DNA from: Luteithermobacter gelatinilyticus
GTDB lineage: Bacteria > Pseudomonadota > Alphaproteobacteria > Sphingomonadales > Emcibacteraceae
Direction of reading: 5' to 3'
Length of the DNA stretch: 64,000 bases
NCBI RefSeq assembly: GCF_005849285.1
Contig: NZ_CP040517.1
Location: 378,501 to 442,500, forward strand
Position 1 is the first letter of the stretch. Each line of letters starts with the position of its first letter. Of the stretch, positions 8,584-17,586 are shown in pieces. The translations under genes and the position numbers were made by a program. Below the pieces are notes generated by a model, which made no database searches, was not told the DNA's origin, and saw nothing but the letters and a program-made list of their open reading frames with translations.

Positions 8584-8656
8584 TATACCCTGTTTTGTGG
8601 GGGAAAACCAGAATCGTCTTTCTTGTGCACCGGTCAGGACGGCTCCGCGGGGATAT

Positions 8657-8678
8657 CTTATAGAGGGCTTATAGAGGG
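8657..8678. repeat. Short tandem duplication, CTTATAGAGGG x2
   Basis: Two perfect adjacent 11-bp copies, 8657-8667 and 8668-8678, in the spacer between the ATP-grasp gene and the end of the receptor gene. Confidence 0.85.
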
Positions 8679-8696
8679 AATGTCATCGCTTCCCCC

Positions 8697-11561
8697 TCAG
8701 AAATTGATGCGGCTGATGACCCCGATCGTGCGCGGCTGATTACGCAAATAGGCCGCCCGTCCTGCGCCGCCGCGTTCCCGGTCCAGCGCCAGTTCGGCAT
8801 GTTCGTTCCAGAGATTGCGGATATAAAGGGCCAGATCCCAGCCCTTGTGGGACCTTATCCCCACGCGCAGATGCCCCAGATTATAGGCGGATAATTCGGC
8901 TGGAATCCGAATTCTGAGCGGATCATCCGCCGCCCGACCGAGCAGCACGTCCACCGGTAGGGTGGCCTCGTTTCTCTGGTCCAGAAGAAAACTGATGGAC
9001 CCGCCTACATGCTGAACCGTAAAACTGCCGTAGACTTCCCATGCGTCTGAGACCGGCTGGGCATAGGACAGGTTTGCGCTGAACTGGAAATCAGGCGAGG
9101 TGGGCAGGCGATCGTCCGGGCGAATATCCACCAGATCAATGCCCCGGGTCACTTTGGTGTTGTTGTAATTCATCACCAGGCTGAAGTCCAAGCGGTCGCT
9201 GGGGCGGGCGAAAAACTCCAGCTCCGCACCGACGGACCGCGCCTTTGGCACATTGAGGATAATGGTGGACGAGCAGGGCAGGCGCACCGCCACCTGTAGA
9301 TCTGAAATATCAATATAATAAGAGGCCGCATTAATCCCGATCCGTCCGCCAGCCAGGGCCGCCTTCACCCCGACTTCATAATTCCAGACGGATTCCCCGC
9401 CAATCCGTTCCAATCCCGGGCCGCCCAGCGCATCCAGATCTTCCCGGCAGATATCCGTGATCAGTGGATCATTGATGCCGCCCAGCCGGAATCCCCGTGC
9501 GGCCTGAAAATTAACGCTTATGTCATTCCTGAGCCGATAAGACAGGATAAAACGAGGGTTGAAACTGCTTTCTGCGGTGGTGCGTCGGCGCAGCTTCGGG
9601 GCTGTCGGACCGTTATTGAACAAGCCAGCAATGATGCCTTCCCGGTCCTCATCGAAATTATACCAGCGCAGACCCACCGTCGCCGTCAGCCGCTCCGTCA
9701 AATCATATCCGGCTTCGCCAAAAAGAGCATATTGCCGGAAATGAATGTCGAAATCGGAGATAAACAGGATATCGGGCCGGGTCGTGAGCGGCCGGGAAAA
9801 GGCGGCGGTGTCGATAAAATTCGCCGGGGTGTTCTGAAGGGCATTAAAGGCGTCTTCAAACCCCGCCACATCCAGTGTTTGACCGTACGCCTTGTTCTGA
9901 ACCATAAAATAACTGCCCACCAGCCATTGAAACGGCCGATCTTCGGCAGAGGTGAGGCGAATTTCCTGGGAAAATGTCTGAAGGTCGGTCCGATCCAGCA
10001 GCGGGGCGTCCCGGGTGGCCAGCGAAGGAGCGCCGAAAATAAAGGCGTTGATAAAACCGGTCAACTGGCTAGCGTCGCGCAATACCCGGAGTTTTCGATC
10101 CAGAAAGGAGGTTACCGATGTCAGGGAGAACCGCTCAAAGTCATAAGTCAGTTTCCCATCCACCAATAAAAAGTCGTCGTTCAGCCCTTCCCTGAGCTGA
10201 ATGAATTGCTCCAGAGGACCGAAACCCGCGGCCGGGCGTGTTGTCGTATACGTATTGCGAAACAGGTTAAAGATATCGCCACGGGGGAAACCGTTGGTTT
10301 CAAGGCGCTGATAAACGATCCGCGGGGTAAAGCTGAAATCTTCATCAGGCGCCAGGGTGACGGCAAAACGCCCGCCATATTTTTCTCCGTCATTCACGTC
10401 TTTCCAGACAGTGCCCGTGGGCGTATGGGCATCAATAAACCCACCGATCCTGTTATAGTAGCCAACGGCGCGGAACGCCGCCTTTTCTTCTAGAAAGGGC
10501 AGATTCATCATGGCCCGCAGGGCATATTCAGCCGTTCCGTCCTCGATTCCGCCGTAACCGGTCTCAAGGATGTGTTCCCGCCTCGACAAGTCGGGTTGAC
10601 GGGAAATATACCGCAAGGTGCCGCCCAAAGACCCGGCCCCAAACAGGGTTCCTTGCGGCCCGCGCAGCACCTCCAGCCTCTGCAAATCGAACAGATCCAG
10701 ATCCGGGGTGAACAGGGCCACGGAAATCAGGGACTCATCCAGATATACGCCCACGGTTTCCTTGCGGCTGGCTTCGTCACGCACCACCTGCCCCGAACTC
10801 ACCCCGCGGATGGTTACCTGATTTTGCCCTGGCCCTAGATCCACAATGGTCAGTCCCGCGACATTTCGCCCTGCTTCGACCAGACTGTCTGCTCCGGACA
10901 TGCGCAACCGATGTTCCCCGAGAACCGCCACTGAAAAGGGAACTTTCTGGAGGCTGGTTTCCCGTTTGGTGGCCGTCACAACAATTTCATCCAGAAACGG
11001 CGTGCGGTGGGACGACGGGTTTTGCGGGGGCTGTTCACGGGCATCAGCCGCGTGGGCAGTATCGGGAGAGGAGGAGGGCTGCGCGACCGAAGTTGGAGTG
11101 TCTTCCTTGTCGCCAGATAGGGGTCGGGGGCGGATGACCACCGTTTCAGGGGAAATAAATTCAAAGGCCAGCGCCGTGTCCTTAAGCAAAAGCTCAAGCG
11201 CCTGACGAGGCGTATATCTTCCCTCCACACGTGCCGTTTGGCCTTGTCCCAAAGTTTGGGGCGAGGTCAGAAGTTGAATTTTGGTCTGTTCGGAAAAAGC
11301 CAGAAGGGCGTCGGCAATGGCCTGTGCCGGGATATTTATTTCCACATAGCGTGTTGCGTTTTTTGAGGCCGGAGGGGAAGCGGGGGGGATATGTTGAGGT
11401 GGTTGGGCTGCGCCAGGCGAAGCGGCGAAAACGGCCATCAGAAAAAAGCTGCACCCCAGAATCGGGAGCCTTTTTCCGATTTTTCCGTCAGGGTGACTTT
11501 TTTGGTATGTTCTGCATCGGACAAAGGAATAGACGTCTCCCACGGCACTAATCAACCGCAC
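8697..11561 (-). CDS. TonB-dependent receptor with STN signalling domain (FecA-type transducer)
   Basis: A 954-residue outer-membrane receptor. After a signal region ending FAASPGAAQ comes a secretin/TonB N-terminal (STN) domain (about residues 70-145: INIPAQAIADALLAFSEQTK, TPRQALELLL), which in FecA-type receptors contacts the FecR protein. The plug starts at LDEIVVTATKRETSLQKVPF (TonB box region) with QRLEVLRGPQGTLFGAGSLGG, and the barrel ends RTIGVISRINF with a terminal Phe. The start is GTG at 11561 with GGAG upstream. It lies downstream of ECF sigma and FecR genes, so it is expected to sense and import a ligand, perhaps a siderophore or glycan; the ligand cannot be read from sequence. 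Confidence 0.92.
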   Translation of the reverse strand: MRLISAVGDVYSFVRCRTYQKSHPDGKIGKRLPILGCSFFLMAVFAASPGAAQPPQHIPPASPPASKNATRYVEINIPAQAIADALLAFSEQTKIQLLTSPQTLGQGQTARVEGRYTPRQALELLLKDTALAFEFISPETVVIRPRPLSGDKEDTPTSVAQPSSSPDTAHAADAREQPPQNPSSHRTPFLDEIVVTATKRETSLQKVPFSVAVLGEHRLRMSGADSLVEAGRNVAGLTIVDLGPGQNQVTIRGVSSGQVVRDEASRKETVGVYLDESLISVALFTPDLDLFDLQRLEVLRGPQGTLFGAGSLGGTLRYISRQPDLSRREHILETGYGGIEDGTAEYALRAMMNLPFLEEKAAFRAVGYYNRIGGFIDAHTPTGTVWKDVNDGEKYGGRFAVTLAPDEDFSFTPRIVYQRLETNGFPRGDIFNLFRNTYTTTRPAAGFGPLEQFIQLREGLNDDFLLVDGKLTYDFERFSLTSVTSFLDRKLRVLRDASQLTGFINAFIFGAPSLATRDAPLLDRTDLQTFSQEIRLTSAEDRPFQWLVGSYFMVQNKAYGQTLDVAGFEDAFNALQNTPANFIDTAAFSRPLTTRPDILFISDFDIHFRQYALFGEAGYDLTERLTATVGLRWYNFDEDREGIIAGLFNNGPTAPKLRRRTTAESSFNPRFILSYRLRNDISVNFQAARGFRLGGINDPLITDICREDLDALGGPGLERIGGESVWNYEVGVKAALAGGRIGINAASYYIDISDLQVAVRLPCSSTIILNVPKARSVGAELEFFARPSDRLDFSLVMNYNNTKVTRGIDLVDIRPDDRLPTSPDFQFSANLSYAQPVSDAWEVYGSFTVQHVGGSISFLLDQRNEATLPVDVLLGRAADDPLRIRIPAELSAYNLGHLRVGIRSHKGWDLALYIRNLWNEHAELALDRERGGAGRAAYLRNQPRTIGVISRINF

Positions 11562-11633
11562 CCCATTCTCCCGATTTATCGTTTTCTCCCTATATTCTGA
11601 TGAATAATCCTTACAGATTTATCAGGCAAGTCA

Positions 11634-11655
11634 AGAAAAACGGTTCGGCAAACCG
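11634..11655 (-). terminator. Terminator between FecR and receptor genes
   Basis: On the minus strand CGGTT-TGCCG-AACCG is followed by TTTTTCTT. It sits just after the FecR gene and about 75 bp before the receptor start, so the receptor probably has its own promoter in this gap or depends on read-through. Confidence 0.7.
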
Positions 11656-11670
11656 GGGGGGCAGGTCGGC

Positions 11671-12894
11671 TCAGGAGGTCTTTTGCTGGTGGGAACGAAT
11701 GATGACCTGATTCCCCTGATTTTTCACAGTGACGGGAAAAACACTCGTGAGCGCCTCAAACCAGTGATCAATATTTTCCAGTTGCACAGTGCCAGTAAAC
11801 AGAAACTGTTTGGCCATCTCGTCCTGGATTACCACTTCCCGTTCCGTATAGCGGTTAATGCTGGAAATGACATTCTCCAGGCTCTCCCCGGAAAAGCTAA
11901 AGATGTCTCTGGTCCAGGAAATGGCCTGGTCGGGGTCAATGGATGCCGGGGTGAGAACCGGTCTGGTGCGGGAATAGGTCACCTGCTGTCCCATCTCTAG
12001 CAGAGCTGTCGGCGCGGGTTGGCCTGTTTGGTTTGTATCCGTTTGGCGTCCGGGGGCTATGGCTGGGGGGGCCAGGGGCTGGACCTCGACAACGCCTTCC
12101 ACAACGGAAACAATTACGCTGTCGGCAGCGCGGCGGACGTTAAACGCTGTTCCCACCGCCCGGACATCAAGGGCTTCTGCGGTTCTGACCACAAAGGGGC
12201 GCATCGGATCTTTTGCCACGGTAAAGTAGGCCTCTCCCTGACTGAGCAGAATCAGGCGCTGATCATCTGAATATTTTTGCTGCAGAACGGTACGTGCCCC
12301 GAGCAGGACACTGGAACCGTCTTCAAGAAAAATGCGCCGGTGTTCAGCAATATCCGTTTCGATGGTCTGCATCCCGGTCATATTCAGAGTCAGAGCCACA
12401 ACAACCAGGACGAAAACAGCGGCCAGGCCCGCAGCGAACGCAAATTGCCGCCGTAAAGGGAAAGCCCAGGAAAGTTTTTGGGCAAGCGTTCTGCGCTGTG
12501 CTGCGGGGCGGTCCGTGACGGTTCCGGTACAGGCCGTTACCGTCCCCTGGCGCGCCTGATAAGTCGTCACCGGGACGGTGCCGTCATAGGTGTCTGTTTG
12601 CAGCTCTTTTTTCGTGGGATCGCCGGGGCGCGGCACATGGTCCAGAAGGTCCCAGAGAGCTTCGAGCCGGGCCAGCGTGGCGGCGTGCTGTTCTGATTTG
12701 GCGGCCGTATTACGGTAATGATCCCATTCCTCCAGGCTGGCCTCCAGGTTGGCCTCGTGAGAGTGCAAGGATAAAAACCTTTCCACACAGTTGTTCCAGA
12801 TCCGGTCCTCTTGTGTCATATGAGTCCCAACCGTTTTTTCTGTGGAGGCTCCACCCGTATCCCCAGCCGGGTTTATCGTTTTTTCAGTCGTCAT
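11671..12894 (-). CDS. FecR-family anti-sigma factor / transmembrane regulator
   Basis: A 407-residue inner-membrane protein that holds and activates the partner ECF sigma factor in response to the receptor. The cytoplasmic N-terminal part has the DUF4880-like motif RFLSLHSHEANLEASLEEWD (about residues 39-58); a transmembrane helix FAAGLAAVFVLVVVALTL lies near residues 155-175; the periplasmic FecR domain follows (IFLEDGSSVLLGARTVLQQK, RPFVVRTAEALDVRAVGTAF) and then a C-terminal STN-contacting region. It starts 15 bp after the sigma gene stop, on the same strand, with a weak GGGAT site. Confidence 0.93.
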   Translation of the reverse strand: MTTEKTINPAGDTGGASTEKTVGTHMTQEDRIWNNCVERFLSLHSHEANLEASLEEWDHYRNTAAKSEQHAATLARLEALWDLLDHVPRPGDPTKKELQTDTYDGTVPVTTYQARQGTVTACTGTVTDRPAAQRRTLAQKLSWAFPLRRQFAFAAGLAAVFVLVVVALTLNMTGMQTIETDIAEHRRIFLEDGSSVLLGARTVLQQKYSDDQRLILLSQGEAYFTVAKDPMRPFVVRTAEALDVRAVGTAFNVRRAADSVIVSVVEGVVEVQPLAPPAIAPGRQTDTNQTGQPAPTALLEMGQQVTYSRTRPVLTPASIDPDQAISWTRDIFSFSGESLENVISSINRYTEREVVIQDEMAKQFLFTGTVQLENIDHWFEALTSVFPVTVKNQGNQVIIRSHQQKTS

Positions 12895-12909
12895 TTATCC
12901 CACTCAGTT

Positions 12910-13506
12910 TCAGTATTCTTTTAATCTTTCCGCACAATACCTTACGGCCTGTAAAACATATTTTCTGATCATGCTTTCGCTCAGTCCCATGCGTCGGGCA
13001 ATCTCGCGATATTCGAGCGCATCAAACTTGTACAACACAAACGCCAGCCGGCATTTGGGCGGCAATTCCTGGATGACCCGTTCCAGAAAGTCGATCTTCT
13101 GACGAGCTTCCACGGTTTTTGCCACATCACTGCCCGGGGCCTCCAGAGGGAGTCTGGTGACGTCCTGGGTCTGATCCTCTCCCTTTCTGTTGCGCTCCTG
13201 AATCCGGTTTATCGCCAGATTCCGAGCGGTGCGGAACAAATAGGCCCTCAGATGATTTATCACATCAGGATTGTCCAGTCCCAGCACCTTGACATAGGCT
13301 TCCTGAGCAATATCCATCGCTTCCTGACGCGATCCCAGCTTGACACACAGAAACCGAACCAGGGAATCGTTATGCTCCTCATACAGTTTCTGTATCTCTT
13401 TTTTATGGCCGGCGCTTATTTTGCTTCTTTCATTTCCCGGGTTCCCAATGCCGGTATCGGAAACCTCTTTCATCCTGACGGATGCTCGCTTGTGTTCTCC
13501 CTTCAA
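12910..13506 (-). CDS. ECF-family RNA polymerase sigma factor (FecI-like)
   Basis: A 198-residue sigma factor with region 2 (LYEEHNDSLVRFLCVKLGS, AYVKVLGL, LRAYLFRTARNLAINRI) and region 4 (LPPKCRLAFVLYKFDALEYR, EIARRMGLSESMIRKYVLQA). Directly followed by its FecR regulator and then an STN-type receptor, the classic iron/glycan-uptake signalling order. The longest frame begins at TTG 13506 with AAGGAAAG upstream; ATG 13473 is an alternative that removes 11 residues without touching the conserved core. The minus-strand spacer upstream contains an inverted repeat at 13579-13607. Confidence 0.92.
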   Translation of the reverse strand: MKGEHKRASVRMKEVSDTGIGNPGNERSKISAGHKKEIQKLYEEHNDSLVRFLCVKLGSRQEAMDIAQEAYVKVLGLDNPDVINHLRAYLFRTARNLAINRIQERNRKGEDQTQDVTRLPLEAPGSDVAKTVEARQKIDFLERVIQELPPKCRLAFVLYKFDALEYREIARRMGLSESMIRKYVLQAVRYCAERLKEY

Positions 13507-13578
13507 CGGACTTTCCTTTTCATACGACGGCCGTCGCAGACCGGTCCTGTTATCTCTTAAGACAAAAAATCCGCATGA

Positions 13579-13607
13579 TTTGGGAATTTTTTTAAGATGT
13601 TCCCAAA
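13579..13607. promoter_or_regulatory. Inverted repeat upstream of ECF sigma gene
   Basis: TTTGGGAA (13579-13586) and TTCCCAAA (13600-13607) form a perfect 8-bp inverted repeat with a 13-bp AT-rich centre, about 75 bp before the sigma factor start. It could be an operator; nothing in the sequence identifies the protein. Confidence 0.45.
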
Positions 13608-13610
13608 TTA

Positions 13611-13655
13611 AAAAGCAGGGGAAACACCAAACCCTTGATGGATGCCCCCCTGCTT
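13611..13655 (-). terminator. Candidate terminator of the histidine kinase gene
   Basis: On the minus strand AAGCAGGGG and CCCCTGCTT form a 9-bp stem with a long loop, followed by TTTAATTT. A competing stem is possible within the loop (CCCTTGA with TCAAGGG at 13632-13664), so the fold is uncertain. Confidence 0.45.
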
Positions 13656-13739
13656 CTCAAGGGGGTATTTTACCGCAGAACACAAAAAAAGTCATTTTCC
13701 GCGTACTGAGACAGGCTTGATGAGAAAGCACAACGGGAT

Positions 13740-15674
13740 CTATTCGGAAAAGATTTTGGCTTTGACCGGGAAAAAGACGGATACACAAGTCCCAACGTCA
13801 GGGGTGCTGTTAATGGTCACCCGCCCTCCTTGCAATTCGGTCAAATTCTTGACAATGGCCAGTCCCAGACCCACGCCTTCGTGATTGCGGGTGAAACTCA
13901 TATCCGCCTGGGCAAAGGGGCGGAAGACCTTGTCAATATCTTCCGCTTTCATGCCGATGCCCGTATCCTGAACATAAATCTCCACATCGCCTTCAGGGAT
14001 GTTTTCGGGGGAGGCATGCAGCCGGGCACCCATAATGATTTTTCCACCGGAATCGGTGAACTTGACGGCATTGGTTAACAGATTGCTCATGATTTGCCGG
14101 CACAGCCTTTTATCCAGATACAGATCAGGAATGTCCGCATCAATATCTGTCTGAATAGCGATGTTCTTGGCCAATGCTTTTTCCGTAATATAACGCAGCG
14201 TGCCGGTAATCAGTTCCTCCGCCCGGATCCAGTCCGGTTTGACCTGAACCGCGCCGACCTCAATCCGCGACAAATCCAGAATGTCATTGATGATTGATAA
14301 TAAATGCTGCCCGCTTTCCAGAATATAACCGGCATATTCACGGTATTGGGCCGGGCTGTTCCCGAACAGCCCCTTTTGCATACCGCTGCTGAAGCCGATA
14401 ATGGCATTCAGCGGTGTACGTAACTCGTGGCTCATCGTAGCCAGAAACTGGGATTTGGCCCGGTTGGCGGCTTCCGCCTGATTGCGGGCTTCGGCCAGGG
14501 CTTTTTCGCGATGCCAGCTTTCCGTAATATCCTGAACCGTTCCTGTCATGCTGAGTGGCTCGCCTCGTTCATTGCGCAGCACCTCCCCCAGTTCATGAAC
14601 GATTTTTTCCTTGCCGTCGGGACAAATAATCCGATGAATGATGGAATAGGGTTTACCCGATTTCAGGGCGTGTTCCACGGCCTTCTCCACTTTTGGACGA
14701 TCCTTTTCATGGATCGTGGCCAGAAAGGCCGCATAGGATGCCTCAAAAATGTCGGGCGTCAGGCCGAAAATCCGATAGACCTCATCCGACCAGTAAATTT
14801 CGTTTGTGGAAATATTCCACTCCCAGTTGCCTAGGTGGGCGATTTGTTGTGCCCGGGCCAGCCGATTCTCACTCTCTTTCAGGGCTTCATTGGTTTTGAC
14901 AAGACGGGTCACGTCCACGGCTTCCAGAACAATCAGCATTTCGCCCTCGGGGCCCGTGGCAAATTTCTTGAGGCTCATGTCCAACGACATGGAGCGCCCC
15001 TCACAGGAGGTGATCTGTGCCGTCAGGCGGCTGAACCCGTCATCTTTCAGATGTTTAATTTCATATCTTACCATCGCGGGGTAGATCTCGCCGTTCCAGA
15101 AATCACATCTCCAGATTTCCTGTCCCACGTAATTGGCTTGATCCTGTCCCAGAAAAGTTCGTGCGGTTCTGTTTATTTCAAGAATCCGTCCCTGATCATC
15201 CATTAAAATGATCAGGCGATTGGAGCTGTTGAAAATCGCCTTGAATTTGGCGTGGTTTTCCGCAAGGCGCTGTTCGCGGCATAGCCTGTGGGAAATGTCC
15301 CGGCATATGGCCGTAAAGCGGATCGGGCTGGCCCCGCGATGTTTCTGGATCGTAATTTCAAGGGGGACTTCCCGACCATCCCTGGCTTTGCCGTAAAGGG
15401 GGATTGTCTTGCTCATTATACGGGACGTTTGGGCCGTCCGGCTGAAGGTTTCGATATATCTCTTGTGGGCTTTGCGAGAACTGGCGGGAAGCAAAATGGT
15501 CAGCGGCTGGCCCAGAACTTCTTTCGACGCATAACCGAAAATTTTTTCAGCCCCGTTGTTGAACAGGACAATATTCTGATTCTGATCCAGGGATATAATG
15601 CCATCTTCGGCAAACTGGATGATCTCCTGAAGTGCCTCAGGATAACTGCCCAGCTTGTTCCAGTCTTGCGTCAT
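13740..15674 (-). CDS. Multi-PAS sensor histidine kinase
   Basis: A 644-residue soluble kinase with no transmembrane helix. Three PAS/PAC units (about residues 10-125, 140-260 and 275-390; the first has EDGIISLDQNQNIVLFN, the third LGNWEWNISTNEIYWSDEVY) precede a HisKA domain with FLATMSHELRTPLNAIIGF (phosphoacceptor His near residue 414) and an HATPase domain (NLLTNAVKF, DTGIGM, GVGLGLAIVKNL). No response regulator is adjacent, so it is an orphan here. ATG 15674 with AAAGGGG upstream is chosen; the longest frame would begin at a GTG inside a repeat copy at 15725 and is unlikely. Confidence 0.92.
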   Translation of the reverse strand: MTQDWNKLGSYPEALQEIIQFAEDGIISLDQNQNIVLFNNGAEKIFGYASKEVLGQPLTILLPASSRKAHKRYIETFSRTAQTSRIMSKTIPLYGKARDGREVPLEITIQKHRGASPIRFTAICRDISHRLCREQRLAENHAKFKAIFNSSNRLIILMDDQGRILEINRTARTFLGQDQANYVGQEIWRCDFWNGEIYPAMVRYEIKHLKDDGFSRLTAQITSCEGRSMSLDMSLKKFATGPEGEMLIVLEAVDVTRLVKTNEALKESENRLARAQQIAHLGNWEWNISTNEIYWSDEVYRIFGLTPDIFEASYAAFLATIHEKDRPKVEKAVEHALKSGKPYSIIHRIICPDGKEKIVHELGEVLRNERGEPLSMTGTVQDITESWHREKALAEARNQAEAANRAKSQFLATMSHELRTPLNAIIGFSSGMQKGLFGNSPAQYREYAGYILESGQHLLSIINDILDLSRIEVGAVQVKPDWIRAEELITGTLRYITEKALAKNIAIQTDIDADIPDLYLDKRLCRQIMSNLLTNAVKFTDSGGKIIMGARLHASPENIPEGDVEIYVQDTGIGMKAEDIDKVFRPFAQADMSFTRNHEGVGLGLAIVKNLTELQGGRVTINSTPDVGTCVSVFFPVKAKIFSE

Positions 15675-15700
15675 ACCTATTGCCCCTTTAACCTCAGGAC

Positions 15701-15729
15701 TAGAGTCAATCTCATCACAATTCACTCTA
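15701..15729. repeat. Variant dispersed element (29 bp)
   Basis: TAGAGTCAATCTCATCACAA then TTCACTCTA: the ends match the 38-bp family, but the centre differs and resembles 25132-25155 (shared AATCTCATCACAA). It lies in the leader of the histidine kinase gene. Confidence 0.7.
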
Positions 15730-16093
15730 TGGTTTCGGACCGCATTGCCCCGTAGGGAACAGGGAGCATCGTTGGTGACGCCCCGCTGCGGCCCGACCAG
15801 TTAATCAGAATTCCATATACCCTGAAGGTTACTCTCTGAAATAGACGGTTGAAGGACAGGGGGGTTTCGGAACATTCGTTGATGGTCTCTGACCGGAAAC
15901 TCACTGACGCTCACCCTCATATTTCTGCCGTAACACTCTTTTTACACTCGTGACACTCGATATCGGAGACCTTATGAAGGGTTGAATGATTGAATTTCGG
16001 TTTCGGTTTCCATATCGGCGTCTTATATATTTTAAGCCCTGTATGGGCATCTCATCCTATCTTGTTTAAGATTAGGTTAAGGCGGATAAAGTC
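15730..16093. other. Intergenic region without a recognised gene
   Basis: About 360 bp between two element copies (15701-15729 and 16094-16131), upstream of the histidine kinase and downstream of the monooxygenase gene. Short minus-strand frames here have no recognisable motifs. The only structure noted is a small GCCC-TGTAT-GGGC hairpin near 16040. It probably contains the kinase promoter. Confidence 0.5.
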
Positions 16094-16131
16094 TAGAGTG
16101 AATTGAGCCAACCTATTCACAATTCACTCTA
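16094..16131. repeat. 38-bp dispersed palindromic element, copy 2
   Basis: Exact reverse complement of the copy at 1202-1239, with perfect TAGAGTGAATTG / CAATTCACTCTA ends. Lies just beyond the terminator of the monooxygenase gene. Confidence 0.95.
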
Positions 16132-16137
16132 AACAAC

Positions 16138-16168
16138 AAAAAGGCCGGACTCTGGCTGAGCCCGGCCT
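16138..16168 (-). terminator. Rho-independent terminator of the LLM monooxygenase gene
   Basis: On the minus strand AGGCCGG pairs with CCGGCCT around a 13-nt loop and is followed by TTTTTGTTG. Located 26 bp after the stop codon. Confidence 0.9.
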
Positions 16169-16193
16169 GATGTCCTTGTGCGTGTGCGGGTCC

Positions 16194-17303
16194 TTAACCT
16201 TGCGCCGGCACCCGAATACCCCTTTCTTCCAAAATCGGCAGTACCGTTTCGGCAAAATAGGGCAGTTCCTCGGCATAGTTGACAAAGGCCAGTGTGGTGC
16301 CGCCAAAACCGGCCTCATAAAGGTCGATAAGCCCCTGGGCCACCACTTCCGGCGTGCCCACCAGCGGCACGCCTCCATGCCCGCCGGCAAAACGGTTTCT
16401 CAACGCTTGCAGCATTTCCGGCGGGAAGGACTGGGCATGCTGGAACATCAGATTGATGATGTTGTCCACGGCCTGCCAGTCGGCATTGTCCCGGGCATAA
16501 TATTGATGAAATTCCTCGGCTTCCTTCTGGGTCGGACGGCAGACCACATAGGAGAAGGTCAGAACCCCCACGTCGCGGCCTTTTGCTGCGGCCTGTCCCT
16601 TGAGCTCGGCAATCTCCGCTTTGGATTTTTCCAGTTCAATCATGGAAGTGAACAGGAAGTCGGCATTGTTGGTGGCAAATTCACGGCCTTCTTTCGAGCC
16701 TGCGGCATTAAAAATCGGCACGGTGCCGCGAACCGGTTGCGGGTCGCCATAAGTGTTTTTCAGTTTGAAAAATTCACCGTCCCAGTCAAAGGGTTCAGGG
16801 TGTGTCCACAGCTTGGAGACAATATCAAACCATTCCTGACCATACCGGTAGCGGGTTTCATGATCCTGCGGCAGATCCAGGCCAAAGGCGTCATATTCCG
16901 GTTTGTTCCAGCCGCATACCACATTCAGGCCGGCGCGCCCCTTGGACAGCTGGTCGATGGTGGCAATTTGTTTGGCGACAACACCCGGATGGTTGAAGGC
17001 GGTGTGAATGGTGGCGAAAACATTGATATGTTCTGTCTTGGCCAAAAGCCCCGCGGCCCATGTCATGGTTTCCAGAACACTGCCGTGAAAATTGGTTTCA
17101 CCGCCATATCCGACCCAACGGGCAATCGGTAACAGAAAATCAAGCCCCACCTTGTCGGCGATCTGGGCCATTTTCAGATTATTTTCCCAGCTATTAACCC
17201 AACGTTCGGGAATTTTGGTGACGGCCATGCCGCTGGAGCAGTTGGCAGAGAACAGTCCAAGGCGGAATTTGTTCCGGGTGAAAAGTGAATTTTGTCCTGA
17301 CAT
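16194..17303 (-). CDS. LLM-class flavin-dependent monooxygenase
   Basis: A 369-residue luciferase-like (TIM-barrel) oxidoreductase that would use FMNH2 and O2. Features include KIPERWVNSWENNLKMAQIAD, the FMN-site region TIHTAFNHPGVVAKQIATID, GRAGLNVVCGWNKPEYDAFG and VPLVGTPEVVAQGLIDLYEA, similar to the RutA / dimethylsulfone monooxygenase (SfnG) branch. The substrate is unknown. ATG 17303 (MSGQNSLFTRNKFR) is preferred over 17336 because GAGG lies about 10 nt upstream. It is transcribed away from a MarR-type regulator across an AT-rich 280-bp spacer. No dedicated flavin reductase gene is visible. Confidence 0.9.
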   Translation of the reverse strand: MSGQNSLFTRNKFRLGLFSANCSSGMAVTKIPERWVNSWENNLKMAQIADKVGLDFLLPIARWVGYGGETNFHGSVLETMTWAAGLLAKTEHINVFATIHTAFNHPGVVAKQIATIDQLSKGRAGLNVVCGWNKPEYDAFGLDLPQDHETRYRYGQEWFDIVSKLWTHPEPFDWDGEFFKLKNTYGDPQPVRGTVPIFNAAGSKEGREFATNNADFLFTSMIELEKSKAEIAELKGQAAAKGRDVGVLTFSYVVCRPTQKEAEEFHQYYARDNADWQAVDNIINLMFQHAQSFPPEMLQALRNRFAGGHGGVPLVGTPEVVAQGLIDLYEAGFGGTTLAFVNYAEELPYFAETVLPILEERGIRVPAQG

Positions 17304-17359
17304 CGTTAAAGCCTCGTCATTTTTGGTTAAAGACATGGTTTGAATTTATATTATTATAA

Positions 17360-17394
17360 TGTATTTTACATATAAAATTTATCATTAAAATACA
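17360..17394. promoter_or_regulatory. Inverted repeat in the LLM/MarR divergent promoter region
   Basis: TGTATTTTA (17360-17368) and TAAAATACA (17386-17394) are a perfect 9-bp inverted repeat in the very AT-rich spacer between the divergent monooxygenase and MarR genes. MarR proteins bind such palindromes, so this is a candidate operator; that assignment is inference. Confidence 0.5.
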
Positions 17395-17586
17395 AATAAA
17401 AAAATTATTTAAAACGCTTTTAACAAAATTCGGCTAATTTATTGATAAAAAGAAGGGAGATGCCTGATTTTAAAGTTTTCAAAAGCGGCGTGAACGCCTA
17501 CACTGAAGGCCGTGGCCTGCCCTGCAAAAAGGGCAGCCAGCGCAAACAAGGAAATCCGGCGCAAATAAGAAAATAAAGAGGCTGCC

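Noticed and set aside
15722-15904. 60-codon minus-strand frame between the kinase and monooxygenase genes
   Set aside because: Begins outside any RBS and runs into a repeat copy; no protein features.
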